From: Nectonema munidae | Lineage: Eukaryota > Nematomorpha > Nectonematoida > Nectonematidae | NCBI GenBank assembly: GCA_030549495.1 | Contig: JAUIRK010001052.1 | Span: 2,418,001 to 2,482,000, forward strand | Length of the DNA: 64,000 bases | Direction of reading: 5' to 3' | Shown here: piece by piece, positions 1 to 12,677 of the stretch | Numbering within the stretch: position 1 is the first letter of the stretch | Layout of the letters: each line of letters starts with the position of its first letter | Notes under the pieces: model-generated | Database searches by the model: none | Told to the model about the DNA's origin: nothing | Seen by the model: only the letters and a program-made list of their open reading frames with translations | Translations under genes and position numbers: made by a program

Positions 1-378
1 TGGCAACTGATGAAAGAAAAATATTACAAAGATTTTTCTTATTTGTCAATATCACTCACACTTATTTTATGTCAATCTACATATATATTGTATATAGCAA
101 TATAAAACTTCTACGTATTTTTTATATGTTCCGCCTTTGCTTTTGAATGCGGATACGCATGGGTAACGACATAACCGCGCAGATATACCCGTCCACTGCA
201 GGACTCTAGTGTGTAGAAGTAAATTTCCAAATATATATCATGTAGAATGAAAGCTGAATGTTCGCCATTTTGACACGTTAGAGATTTCGTGTACGTTTGA
301 TGTAACATGATCCCTTTGATAATAATATACAACCTTAAATTTATTTACAGAGTGAATTTCAAAACTTTACTTTCTGAT
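1..378. other. Left-edge region, no recognised gene
   Basis: The minus strand is open for about 70 codons over 111-332. Its base composition is more even than the surroundings, with GC-richer codons near 140-210, which could mean an exon or an old coding fragment. I do not recognise the protein and no convincing splice-acceptor and donor pair frames it. The last eight bases of this stretch (371-378, TTTCTGAT) are the left target duplication of the hAT nest that follows. Confidence 0.3.
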
Positions 379-939
379 CAGGGGCGCACATCCAGGGGGC
401 GAAAATGAGTATTCACGGGAAAAATTAGTTTCAGGGGGGGGGGGGTGCTCTGAAATTTCTATCAAAATTATTTTACAAACGATATGATAGCTATATAATA
501 ATAATAATCCATTGTTTCAATATGCACACAATAAGTAAGCAATGTTTATCACAGTGTCTCCTCTTTGTAGTATTTTTGAGCAAACACATGTTGATGATCC
601 ACTAGATTTTCTCATCTTCTCTCACAGTGATTCTCTTTCTGTCTCCTCTGTTTTTCTCTTCCGCTTTCTCTGCTAAAACTCAAGCTCTCTTCTCAATTCA
701 AGCTCTCTTCTTTCACTCAAGCTCTCTCTTGTTCTCCTATCTCATTCAGCTATCCTTTCTCTAATTTGTATTTAGAGTTAAATTAAAAATAATTCTATTT
801 TATCTCATTAGAAACTAGTTTTAGACTTTTTAAATTAAGCCCATTAAATTTTAAAAAAACTAGTTTTAGACTTTTATTCCTTAAAAGTTATTATAAAAGG
901 CAAATCATTGCAAAATGTTAAAAGTTATTTTACTTTTTG

Positions 940-3441
940 TAGGGGTGCACCGGATACTGACGATTATTTAATATTCGGCATTAATGCAGGATACTTCTCA
1001 TATCCGGCGGGATATACCGGATAGTTGCAAACCGATATTATCAATTAATAATTATCTTAAAAAATATAAATTGCATAAATTTGTGAAAAAACATTTCTTT
1101 ATTCAATGGCTAATGAAAATTTTACAAAATCAAGTATCATATGACATTTATTATAAAAATTTTCTACCGTTGTGATGAATGAACAGAAGCATCTTTCCCT
1201 CTTCAAGCAAAAGTTTTGTGCGTTTTTCTTCAAAAATATTGCCGTATTCTGAAAAAAGACGCTCAGAGTAAACGGATGATGCAGGCGTACATAGGTATTT
1301 AGCCGTCAGTTTTTTAAGCAGTGGAAATTTATCTTCCATTTTCCAATACTCCAGGGGGCATTTGTTTCTTTCAAGAAGTGGAATGCGGAGGTAGAGTTCT
1401 AATTCACTGGCTGCCTCATCTTCGATATCTTTCTTGGAGATACTTATTGTTGACTCATTATGTGTTCTAGCAATTTCTTCGAAGCAAGCCATGAAATCAT
1501 CATTGCTTCTATCTTCGACTAATTTGTTAGTTTGACAGGTAAGTTGACCAGATTCCTCAACAGTCTCCACACTGTTAATATCAGAACTGTGGTGCTTAAG
1601 TAACGTGTTAAGGATTAAAGTTTTTCCAAATGTCTTATCGTTGAGAAACTGCACTTTAAAGCGTGGATCAAGAACTATCGGCAGCACATATGATGGGTTC
1701 CTCATGATATCAAGACCAGAACCAGAAGCATTGAAAAACCTAGCACGTAGTGCAGACAGGAGTTTCTGTTTGGTCATTTTTATGCCTTCTTTATCGGTGG
1801 CCTTTTCAAGGTATCTTTCTAGAGTGCTTACATTTGGAATGACGGTTGAAAGAGGACATGATTCTGCACTCATTTCAAGAGTGAGCTGGAAGAAAGGCAG
1901 AAGTATGGTTACTATTTGATCAATAATTTGCCACTCACAAGAAGAAAAAATTGGTAGATCATCATGGTCAGAGATGTATAGTAGCCGCACAGGTCTTTTT
2001 AGCTTTGGTAGCCGCTTTAACATTAAATATGCACTGTTCCAACGAGTCGGAACATCCTGTACTAGTAAAAGTGGTAACTTTCCCGTTTCTGCATTCTGCA
2101 ATTGGATAGCCTTAAATTCACTACAGCCCTTGGCAGAATGGTTGAAGTGTGTAAACGGCTTTTTAATAATACATATTTCACAGATTTTTGAGATAGAATG
2201 GCATCGTTTATGATTAGTTGAATGATATGAATTGAACATTGAACAGACTCGATCTCTGAAAGATTGCTTCCAAGCAACATATTTTTTGCACCATCTCTAA
2301 CAAGTACATGGCTTCTTGAAAAATATATATCCAACACTCCCACATGCTCTTAAGTTGGTTAGCAATGTTAACACCTGTATGCGGGCTGGCAAAGTGAGAA
2401 GCATGTAGAACTGCATTCTTTCGTGCATATTCAGCAGTGATCCATTGAGCAGAAAGAGACAAGAAAGTTTCATGAGATGAGGAACATGTCCAAATGTCAG
2501 ATGTAAAACTAACATGGCCGGCTTTTGACACCTCAACAGCAACATCATTTCGTAATTCTTTATAGAAGTCTGGTAAAACATTGTCAGAGAAAAATCTTCT
2601 GCTAGGTATGACATACTGTGGTTGTAAATGCGCCATAAGACCAATGAAACCTTCATCCTCGGCCATACTGAAAGGCTGGTTATCCAATGCCATCATGAGA
2701 AGAATCTTTTTATGAATTTTTTTAGCTCTAGTATCATTAATGTCCCACAACTTTTTTTTTATCGAACGTTTTCTGTAAAGACAATTGTACCATTTTTCTT
2801 TCCCTAGGGGGGATATTCTTGGATTCATCATATTCTTCAGAGGACTCTCGTGTGGTTTTGTTCTGAAGCATTCCTTGTTTTGCTTCCTGGTATTCTTTGT
2901 GATGTAAAACTTTCGCGTGGTTGTGCAAAGGTGTCGTGCTGAATGACTTGGGCTTTCCCTTGCCTCTTTTTATCAATTTATTACAAACCATACACCGCGC
3001 AGATGGAGCGCAAGAATCATTAATCTTAAAAAGACTCCAGATAAAGCTCGACATCGTGACCAAAAATTAACACAAAATTATAAGGCAAGTAATTGTTAAC
3101 GTTAGCTCTCAGACTTCTTAAACAAAAAGAAAAAGAACTAACATATATGTTTAATACACTTATATTTAATACACTTATATTAATACTATTTAATGCATAC
3201 ATTGTGTATGTATGCATTAAATAGTGATGATGATTAATGAGAATATGATTAAATACAAATATCAAATCGCATACTCATAATGTTGAGTAATATTATGAAC
3301 AGGAAGTAGTTACTATGCTCTTCTAAAATGAAAGTCATTCACTTTTAGTAAATATTATCCGGTTGAACTATCCGGCCGGATACTATTAAACCTATCCGGT
3401 ATCCGGCCGGATAATAAATTTCTCTATTCGGTGCACCCCTA
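940..3441 (-). mobile_element. hAT transposon nested in the outer element
   Basis: The termini are TAGGGGTGCACCGGATA at 940 and its imperfect inverse TATTCGGTGCACCCCTA ending at 3441. Both ends carry subterminal CCGGATA-type motifs. The flanking octamers are ACTTTTTG (932-939) and ATTTTTTG (3442-3449), 7 of 8 matching, so insertion into the outer element is directly visible. The 2.5-kb body holds a BED-finger hAT transposase on the minus strand. The sequence either side of the insertion also matches the second copy of the outer family near 46450-46520, which confirms the insertion point. Confidence 0.92.
1151..3063 (-). pseudogene. hAT transposase (BED finger plus dimerisation domain), frameshifted
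   Basis: Read on the minus strand, the protein starts near 3063 with a BED-type zinc finger (CMVCNKLIKRGKGK, then HNHAKVLHH). The hAT core follows (ALDNQPFS near 2680; the motif before VRDGAKNM near 2300; QDVPTRWNSAY near 2060). It ends with the C-terminal dimerisation domain (LELYLRIPLL, YLCTPASSVYSERLFSEYG) and finishes at 1151. Coding runs through at least three reading frames. One shift is at the long A/T run near 2755; the others lie around 2330 and 2150. The C-terminal 360 codons are open. It belongs to the ZBED/Ac-like branch and is unlikely to make active transposase. Confidence 0.85.
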
Positions 3442-4506
3442 ATTTTTTGCAGATTTTTGTAACTTGCACCAATTTAGCTTTTAAACTATTTTTGAATGAT
3501 GCTAAGAAAAATGAAGTAATGCAATCTTAATTCATTGTTTGATTTTTGTTTGCACAATTTTTTCTTTATTTTATACCCTTTTTTGAGAGTCTAACTAACT
3601 TATATTCTTTTACACTAAAAAGTATAAACATATTCTAATACTAAGTTTTTCTAACTTTAGTTCTGTTTTACATTTTTGATAGAAATTACCTCAGAAAAGT
3701 TAATTTGGATGTGTTTTTTTTTTTAATTTATTTTTCTCTAAAACATTTTTTCATTTTTTAGGAAGAAGAATTTGAACAACTGAAAATTATATTTTCAATT
3801 TTTTTATTGTTAATTGATATCTTTACTCATTTTCTATACATAATTTATAGATGGTGCGCATCTATTTGAAGTGGGAAAGAAGGAGTATATATAAGTCCTC
3901 ATTCATTGTTGACGTTAAGCTTAATAGGGCGGGGATTAAAGTTTACATTAAGCTTAATTTAGAATGAAATAAAATAGACAAGAATAGAAATAGACAAGTG
4001 TTGTAGGAATTCAGAAAAATTTGTTGTCTTTTTTGGAAGAAGCTTGAAAGTAATAATTTCAAGGATGTGCGGCCCTGAATCAATCACATTTTTTTCATAT
4101 AAATATCGCAGCAGTGTCTAGTAGACTCCTTTCCTTCAGACTACATTCACTCATATAAAACTCTCAAACCTTCAGTTATTTGTTTTCAGTGGTTTTCTCT
4201 ATCAATAAAATATCCTTTCATAAATTCCTGTAGTGTGCCCCCCTCCAACAATTTTGGATTTTTTAAACTAGTGTATATGCGATATGTAAATTTAATTAAA
4301 ATATTTTCGCTGGAAGTATAGTATTTAAATTTCATCAATTTTGTAAAAAAATATAAAGTAGTCTTATAAATTTAGGTATGCGCTGAATACACTTTATTTT
4401 AAAGGATTACTTGAATATTTGGTCTTCCGTGGTATTTTCAGACCAGTAATTTTGAAAATTGAAAAAAATCTCGCCCCTCCAATAATTTTGAGGATGTACG
4501 CTCCTG

Positions 4507-6004
4507 TTTCTGATATATTGTACAGCAAACCCCCAACTATGCTCAGTTTCAGATTCGCGAATTCAGGTATCAGCGAAAATTTTCCATGAAGTCCGAACTT
4601 CTAAAAACTCACTAATTTCAGCCTTCTGGGATAGCCGGCAGAGAGTAATAGAGGTAGCAAGTGTCGATCCCTCAAATGCCTGTGAAGCATTTTTGAAATT
4701 AAAAAACACTTTAAAGTAAACAAACGCTTTGCTAAATTGAAAAAAATTAATGAATTGATAAGAATGGTATTATTTCTTGAGTATTATCTTACCTTTTGCC
4801 TTTTATGTTTAACAATGATACACGGAAATTTTCCTATAAAAATATTCAGAGTGTATAGCTTGCATTAAAAAGTAGGTTTTGCAATTATGCCACGTCACTT
4901 GGCTGCTACTACACTCCATCCCTGCTTCTGCGAAAGTGTATCAAAACTTCCACACCGCTATCCTTGGTGTGAAAAGTGTTCACTGAGTTACAAATTAAAA
5001 TTTTTGCGCTGATATGAGCTATCGTAATCTCGAGGCCAACACTAACAACCGTTGAAGTGTAATAAGCTATGTATATATTGAGAACAAGCATGAGGGACTA
5101 GGATTAAACTAAACTTTCTTATCATATTTAGAGCTGAATTTATCTTCTGCTTTAGCAAGCGTAGAATAATTTTCCCAATATTCTGCTAATATTACTATTA
5201 ATGCTCCTTAAAGTGAACATTACTACCTATTTTTTCTTTACTCAATTAGATCAGTTTTTGAAGTCTATTAGCAATTCTATTAAATAATGTTATAAAATGA
5301 ATTTTTTGATCAAAATTACGCTGCTCTATTCAAATTTGTTTATGAAATCCTGAAATTTCAAAACATTAGTTAAAGATATTCACCATTTTCCACTGCTTTA
5401 TCCATTTGACAGCATGTAATATTTCAACTAAAAATACTAACATTTTGAAAAGAAAACTTATATTATTAGTTAAATTAGAAGTTTTTTAAAACAATTGAGA
5501 AGCAAATATCAACTGTTAAGCTTTCAAAAACTAGCCGCATGAGTGATGCTTATTTGGGAAACTGAAGGAAACTTTAAAATTTTGTCTAAATCTGAACGTA
5601 GTAGAGAGTTTACCTTTGTAAAGGGTTTAACTGTAAATGTTTTTCTAAATTTTCAGATTAAAAACTTTCAATTTAGGACTATTGGACTTTTTATCAAAGA
5701 AATATTTGTCAATACTTTCAACCTGTTTTTGTCATTTTTCGGTTGAATTTTTTTATTATAAATCTATTAAATTATTTTTTTCTATTTAGTAGTCCTTAAA
5801 CAGCTATTTCTTCTTTATTTTGAAATTTAGAGGTTAAGGAGTTTATACACTGATTATAGTTAAGTTCTTTAAGAGTGTTCCTTTTTTATACATCTTACAT
5901 GTATTTGTATTGATAGTTTTATAATGAAAAAATATATATAATTAAACTTGTTATCAAGCATACATAGTGTTCATGGAAAATTGTCCGTATTTTTTCTTTT
6001 ATAG
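4507..6004. other. AT-rich non-coding stretch upstream of PHF7-like exons
   Basis: No exon that I can support. The earlier exons of the PHF7-like gene, which should encode the extended PHD part, are not visible here. They may lie left of the hAT nest or outside the window. The stretch is AT-rich with no repeats of note. Confidence 0.4.
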
Positions 6005-9000
6005 AAACAAGCATTTCATGCTGCAAGCTTCTTCAAATGTCCGCTCTGTCAAAATACGGAAAAATATAAACTGCATATGATGAAAAACGGAATTTACGTA
6101 CCTGAAAGGTTTTCAAACTATTTTGATTTACATGTTCATCTTTTATCCGCCTTCTAGTGATGCGTCATGGGAGTTGGATTCAAATGCGTATATTTCTCTG
6201 TATCAACGACCTAATCGTTGTTCTGCCACGGAGTGCGAATGTCCCTTTGGCAATGAATACATTAAAAAATTGGGGTATATTTGTTTTGCAGTCTATTTTT
6301 TCTTATTTCATTTCTAAATTATTTTTTAAAACCATATCCTTTCTTATAATCTCTTATGAGTGCTTTTAAACAAGTCCAAAAGAATAAATGAACAAATTTA
6401 ATTATCATAAGTTTCACTCAAAATTATTTTAAATATTTTTTATGCATATATTTATTATATACATTTCAACACAATAGTTTTTACTGTTTCAAAATATTGA
6501 AATATTATAGAAAGCCCCTTTGACATATCTTAAATCCAAGGGTGGGAAAACTACATCCCTTCAGCCGCTTACAGCCTTCTACAGGGTTCTGTATGGCCCA
6601 CGGAAGCTTGCAGTAAATTTGTATAAAACAATTTTAGCAATCGTGCTCCATACTTTCAAAGAATTGTGATCCGAAACACAATTCTCTTTAATCCCGGAAT
6701 GATGCTGTTGTAGTGAATTGTGCGTTTTTCGCTCATTGGGCAAAGCCACTACAATGGCTTGATTTTTTTCATATATTACATCTATAGGTGGAGTAGTTTT
6801 TGTGTCAATTTGCATTCATAACTAAGGTCTTCTTTGATATCCCTGATACTTAGTGTCTCTAAGTGCCTAACACGGCCGGTTAAGATTTTATCATTTCATT
6901 ATTTAATATAAAGCTTCTTGCTTAACTGTCTGCAAAATTCTGCCTTCACTGTCATTTCGAAATTTTGTTGAAAAATTAAGACTTTTGATTTTGATTAATA
7001 GTTTTGGCATGCCAGAGTAATCCGATTATCTTGAAAAAAATATCAAAATATGTTTTAGGAAATGTCACCAAAATTTGAGAGTTATAATTCAGCCAATTTT
7101 ATATAATAAATCTTTTAGGTAGGCCTTTGTCGCTAATAAGGCTAAAAACTTTTTTCTTTTAATTCAGGGTGAAAAGGATACTTTTTACACAGGATACTTG
7201 ATCCACCTATGATATATTTATAAACCTCTGAACCCTTGTCTAAAGCCGCAGTTTTAATTATTTGGCCAAATTTATTTTAAACATCAACGTTTTTTTCTTA
7301 CTCAACTCTCTGGTCTATTCCCCGTTTGTGGTATAATAAATTAAAATAACTTGAGTATGCACATGATTCTTTTTTTTAATTCCTTTTGAAGACCACAATT
7401 CTGAAGACTAATCCTCTTCTTTCTTTTTTAATGGAATTTTATATATTTTAAGCAGAAGATTTTCATTTCTTGGTACCCCGCTGTGATACTGATCCTCATA
7501 GTGTTAAAAAGTATTCTTAAGCAAATGATAATATAGTGCACATTTTGTTTATGAAATTTAACCATATACATGAGAAATATTTGTATCTCGCCTTGTATGT
7601 AGAGCAGGAGTGCGGAACCTTTTTGTAAATCAATACCATCTTGCAGTCATCATCCCTCATAGAGGCCGAATAGGTTATTTTTATCCTGATCTACCTAGAC
7701 TAAGTAATTTATCCGCACAAAATAATTTTTCTCGTAAAAAAGCTCAATATATCACGCCATATTTTTATTCTCTTTGGTTAGATTCATTAACTTTATACAA
7801 AGTCAGAAAATTATGCTCGAAGTAAAATTGTATGCACGAGATAAGAAAATAACTTAGACAATTTGGTATAATTTTATGTTATTCAAAATTATAAATATAA
7901 TCTAATAGAAAACTTGCAAATAATAGTTATCCTGTTTAAGCTTAGTCATGTCAAAAACATAGTACATAATTTCTTGGGTAATAAATAGTTGAAAAAAGAT
8001 TTAGCTTTCAAACCAACAGCAAGGTTAGGTGATGAAGTAGAAGCATTTCTCAAATTTGACTAAAGTCATAGTTAGAGCGAAAGGGATCGCGTTTGTATAT
8101 AATTTTTGGCTCCTTCTGGAGACGATAATGAATAATTTTCTAAATCTTCGGTATCTAAAATAGAGGCATCACATATGTCGACAATACAACCAGGCAGATG
8201 ATACACATCAGGAGCATCATCTGGACGGTATCTGGTCAAAATCCCCGAAAGCTAAGGTAGCAGTAACTTTATTTTTCAGGGATTTTGGTAGGGGATACAG
8301 AATGAGGGAGAAGACAAGTTTCAACTCAGTATAATATTTCACAAGCAGGGAAGATGTGTTGAATAAAATAGATGAACACATCCCAACACTTTTCAAACCT
8401 ATGGTAATCATCGCTACGCTGTTTGTTGAAGGTGTATGTTAACAAAAAGGATGTTCGTAGATACCATACGATTCGAGAATGTGGCTCGATAGCGAAGTAG
8501 TTCTATTCGTCTTTTGAGTTGTAATTTTTTCCGTCCTGCCAAGCTAAGTTAAAAATAAATTATAAATTTAAAATACTATGTAGAGTAAAAATAATATACT
8601 AACTATTTAGTAAGTTCTAAGTTGTATTTGATTAGTTTAAAATTTCAATTTTTTAAATTTTGGGCGGCTTTATTAAAATTGAATTCAAGGTAAGTTCTTT
8701 TTAAAAAAAATTATGATTGTTTATAATAATAAATAAACGTACATTCAAACTTATCGTTGATGCCTTCTGATAGAGATATATTTAGTTTAAAAGGGTATTT
8801 TCTTTTTTGTGTCCAACAATATATCTCTTTACTTCTTGACTTACTTTTATACTAAATACGGACAAAAACACTAAACTTCTCTTTATACTTTGATATTTCA
8901 TAACTTCACATCCTAAACAATCAAAAGTAGAACATAATTTCATTTTAATTATATTTAAAGTACTCTTGCTAATCTATCCATAATTCTTTTTAATTCGTCT

Positions 9001-9333
9001 CTTGTTTTTGTCTTTTTATTCTTCTTCCCATCTGGGTCTCGTGGGTCAACCAATGCCCATTTTTGTTAATCAAAAATAAGATAGTTAGTTAGTGGTGGGA
9101 AGGATACTCAAACAATTTAAGGTTGGTTTTCCTAAAGTAAGCTTAATCCTTTTTCATTGTAACTAAGGAGATGGAAGCTCAAAACGTGCAGTTCTTGCGG
9201 CTCTCTCGCTACGCATTTCTTTTGCTCGAGAATCAACAATTTGGATTCTTGGTACTGCAAAGACTGCGAACCGGTTCATCTCAATCTGTCACTACTTTCT
9301 TCTCTTTTGCAAGCCGAGGACGTCTTCTTATAA
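6005..9333 (+). CDS. PHF7: PHF7/G2E3-like PHD-finger protein, last three exons
   Basis: Three exons join in phase: 6005-6108, 6158-6274 and 9168-9333, ending at TAA. Acceptors are TTTTATAG, CCTTCTAG and AACTAAG; the two visible donors begin GT. Exon 1 encodes a RING/PHD-like segment (SFFKCPLCQN, then KNGIYVPE). Exon 2 carries DASWELDSNAY followed by RCSATECECPFG. Exon 3 carries WKLKTCSSCGS, ATHFFC and SWYCKDC, the final zinc-binding unit of this family. In PHF7 and G2E3 this region is part of a PHD/RING ubiquitin-ligase module; PHF7 acts on histones in the germ line. G2E3 continues into a HECT domain. Here the protein stops about 30 residues after the last cysteines, so it is PHF7-like in layout. 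The first intron is 49 bp, the second 2.9 kb. An AATAAA lies near 9463. The N-terminal exons are missing. Confidence 0.82.
7380..7503. mobile_element. piggyBac-like MITE (short, flanked by TTAA)
   Basis: TTAA at 7376-7379 and at 7504-7507 flank a 124-bp segment that is clearly related to 45414-45534: shared internal stretches around TTTTAATGGAATTTT, then AAGCAGAAGATT against AAGTAGACGATT. Its ends are TTCCTTTTGAAGACC and GATCCTCATAGTG. TTAA duplication and a short AT-rich body are typical of non-autonomous piggyBac elements. It lies in the 2.9-kb intron of the PHF7-like gene. Confidence 0.55.
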
Positions 9334-9889
9334 GCTCCAACGATGACAAAACCAAATCAAAATATTTTGTATCCAGAGTAGAGATGATATTTGATATCTC
9401 TTTGAAAATTGTTTGCATTATTAAATAACTTATTTATTTTAAAAGTTCATTTAGTTTTTTTAATAAAGTAAGCCTTTATAATGTCATACTCTGATCTTCT
9501 TGCAGGAGATCGATTAAGTTAGGAATCTCGCAGCCTCTTTCTTAACGTCCGCAACTCGGATACAAAATGAGTTCATTTTCTATAGTTTGCTTAATTTTAT
9601 TTCCATTAAAATTATTTTCAGTTACCATGCATAAGTTAATTATTTTTAATTTCTGAAGTAATGTATTTTTCTATACTTATTGAATAAATTTTTCTTAATA
9701 TATGAGACAAGCGTTTTGATATTGCGGTTTGTGCTAACTTTGTTTACTGCTCACTCGCTAGTATTAAGATTGCAAATATACTCTAGCTATGCTTATGGTG
9801 TGGATAGCAAGAGTGTTAGGTCGTGATCAATTTTGATTCAACGACGATTTCATTAGTTACTCTTATTGGACCTTACATATATCTTTCTA

Positions 9890-10062
9890 TATATCGACAA
9901 TTTAAATACATTTGAATTGGCCCTTGAGAAGTTAGAATCAATTTTTTGTAAAGAGAAAAATTCTCTCTACATGCGCCATCTTCTTGCTACGAGAAAGCAT
10001 CGATGAATTTGTTCAAGAGCTGCAGAATTTAAGAAAGCACTGCAACTTTAACCTTCGCAACA
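9890..10062 (+). mobile_element. Ty3/gypsy gag fragment (fossil)
   Basis: A short degraded piece matching the middle of a gypsy capsid (gag) reading frame, with recognisable words MRHLLATR and ESIDEFVQELQNL. It is of the same broad family as the gypsy remains at 13075-16007, 23333-27870 and 47790-49281. Old and broken; no ends recognised. Confidence 0.6.
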
Positions 10063-10704
10063 CGAAGTGTGGACTTTTTCTCCACTCTAATTTTTGGACG
10101 CTTTTTAATCCACTTTATAAAAAAGTTTTTATATAAGGTTTTTATATGTAAATTTTAATTGAATATTTAACTATATTTTCTGAAAAAAAATTATAATTGT
10201 TACTTTCAAAATAATATAACCAATATATGATACCCACCCCAATTATGTGGTAATGGGAAAATTTTTAATTATTAGTAATCATTAAAAAAATATATATTTA
10301 GATTTTTTTTCTCGGAAACTTATTTTAAAATATTTCTTTCAAAAAAGGAACATTTTATTTTTTGTATCTTTTTTGAAATTAACGCCATCTAATTTTAAAA
10401 TCAATGTTGAATTTTTAGTGCAGTCGAATTTTCAAGCAAAATATGTTATTTCAGACACATATTTTAATACAAAAATTTTCATGTAAAAATGGATTAAATT
10501 TTATAATTTATGAAATATCGTTTTATGAAAAAATGAATAAATTTTTTCACATAAAAAAGTGCATTCGATAATGAATAATTCATAACAAAAAATATAAACT
10601 AAATTTTTTTTTTGAAAAATTAAGTTTTACATTACATTTTGGTATTGATTTATCATGTAGGATATATTGAAACGTAGACGAGTCTAGTGAAAATATTCAT
10701 ATTG

Positions 10705-11580
10705 TCAAACTGTCAACAAAACTTTAGAGCAAGACAGTTCTTGGCTCCATTTTATGTTGTATTGAAGTAGCGTGCGAGGTTTGTTCTTACTCCTAAATAT
10801 AATTATTTCTTTCAAATGCTGTGAAGAAAGAATGTAGACTACCTTCAAATTTTTCTTTGCTTGCCTCTTTGGTATATAAGAAGTGAGAGAAATTTGCTTT
10901 CGCACTCTGTCAGATGCAAATTTTTTAGGTGTTCAGGGCGTATGATATGGATGTACATCTTCTGTTTGATCTGCAATTTCCACACCATTTGCAAAGATCG
11001 TAATCCCGGAAAATTTATCGACAAAGATTCCACTACCTTTAGGAACTTTGGAGTCTGTAATAAGCCTTTTGAATATAGAGTTTCCAGAAAAATACTTTCG
11101 ATTTGGAAGACCAGAAACATAAATTTCTGATATCAGAACAAAATAACTTTTCACATCACAAAGATGGTAAACTTTCAAGCCGTAACGACCAGGTTTGGAA
11201 GGATTGTATATTTTTACAAGGGAATTGCCTCTAAATTTAACCAACTGTTCTTCAACGGTAAGATATTCATTCGGAACCCAGTATTTATAGAAGTTTTGAT
11301 ACACATAATCATGAAGCACTCTAATACGAGATATTTTGTTATCTATATTACGATGATTTTTATCATCAAAACGTATGAACACATGAATCAGTAAGAACAT
11401 GTCATGGCTCAGAGATGCGCGTAAAAAAGGATCTCTACTTTTTTGAAAAAAAACTTTTATATCCAGTTTTTGATCTTTAGCCTGTCCAATGTGTAACAGG
11501 CATGCTAAATAGGCTAAGAGATGTTCAAATGAAAACTTTTCATAACTGTACTTTAAATTTATCCAAGTAGGATTTTCAGA
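10705..11580 (-). pseudogene. piggyBac transposase remnant
   Basis: Minus-strand coding similarity to the piggyBac DDE transposase. In order from about 11560 downward: LLAYLACLLHIGQAK, FIRFDDKNHR, VLHDYVYQNF, then VEEQLVKFRGNS with the nearby YNPSKPGRYGLKVYH, and later TSYIPKRQ, LSSQH and NKPRTLLQYN. The motif normally written DEQ reads EEQ here, so one acidic catalytic position is changed. The largest open piece is 155 codons (10933-11400). The last part is in a different frame, so at least one frameshift separates them. No piggyBac ends were identified around it. Confidence 0.8.
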
Positions 11581-12169
11581 TCTAGAATGGTAAAATATTT
11601 ATATTATTATAAATAATCAAGTATTTTCTTGAACATGTTCTCAAACATGAACGATTGACTATATACTCAAGCTGGTGAATATACACAGATTTTTGACAGC
11701 ATATTCGAACGTATCATGAAAACGAAAAGAAAATACAAGATTAGAGAATTTATTAAATTGATCTAAATTTGAAGAAACATACACAGTCTAACTTCGCACT
11801 GACATCCAGCGATACTCAAGTGGAAATACCGGAGACCTCAATTAAAAAAAATATATATTTTTCGGCCAAACTTGATTAGTTACTCTATTACTCGCTATTG
11901 ATCTTTTATAATATTCTTACCCAGGAACAAAGCTTCTCAAACAAAATAGTAATGAAACAGAAGTAATCAGACAAAGAAAAAAATACTAAATAAGTACTGT
12001 ATTGAACAGGTCGTATGTACCACTCCTTTTCGCTGGTTAGGAATTTTTTGAGTTTCAAGAGATGTATCTCTTTTACTCTAATATATGTGGGGCATATAAA
12101 CATAATATTTTGTTCTTAAAAATAAATACTCAAATATGAATTAAAAATTTTACCTCTATATCTTAGTAT

Positions 12170-12677
12170 CAGAGCCTAGAGGGGAGACCGAACTTCCGCT
12201 TTCCCCGCGGAAAGGAGAGTGACTCTACGGAGAAGGTTTTAACCCAGTTCCAGTGAATTGATATAAAATTTGATCGTCCATATTCTGCAAATATATTCTT
12301 TATTTACAAAATCTTTATTATCTCTATAAAAATATATTCTTTATTTACAAAATCTTTATTATCTCTATAAAAATATATTCTTTATTTACAAAATCTTTAT
12401 TATCTCTATAAAAATACATTCTTTATTTACTTTGCAACATGATTTCAATAATATGAAATAATACAGAAAAAAATTCGTTTCGGTTGCAGGTTAATTTTTG
12501 TTGGGCAAAATAATAAATCATTAATTAGCTTAAAAAAAGTCTACTTCATCCTATTGTTTCATGAAATAATTTTATATTTGATGACTGAGAAAATTGTTCC
12601 CCGACCCGCCCGATTCTCTGCGGCGAGAGCATATCCCACCCCACCCGACCTAAAAATTCACTCCCCGCTGGGCTCTG
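12170..12677. mobile_element. Non-autonomous hAT element with internal 41-bp tandem repeat
   Basis: The ends are CAGAGCCTAGAGGGGAG at 12170 and the inverse of CAGAGCCCAGCGGGGAG ending at 12677, 15 of 17 matching. Flanking octamers CTTAGTAT (12162-12169) and ATTACTAT (12678-12685) match at 6 of 8 positions, consistent with an older insertion. Both ends are C/G-rich in an AT-rich setting. There is no coding sequence inside; the body contains the 41-bp repeat at 12290-12430. Confidence 0.72.
12290..12430. repeat. 41-bp tandem repeat, about 3.4 copies
   Basis: TATTCTTTATTTAC recurs at 12294, 12335 and 12376, with a diverged fourth start at 12417. The period is exactly 41 bp and the first three copies are almost identical, so the array expanded recently inside the hAT element. 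Confidence 0.9.

Larger units (their letters stand above)
379..4506. mobile_element. hAT-type element (CAGGGGCGCACATCC family), outer member of a nest
   Basis: The left end reads CAGGGGCGCACATCC and the right end is its near-perfect inverse, ending at 4506. The flanks 371-378 and 4507-4514 are both TTTCTGAT, an exact 8-bp duplication as expected for hAT. The element has no transposase of its own: its body holds a CT-rich tract (about 600-760, with repeated CAAGCTCTCTTCT) and a second, complete hAT at 940-3441. The right half (about 3450-4506) is homologous, in reverse orientation, to 45868-46630. Relative to that copy it carries about 490 extra bases around 3585-4073, which end in another CAGGG-type terminus. 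Confidence 0.9.
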
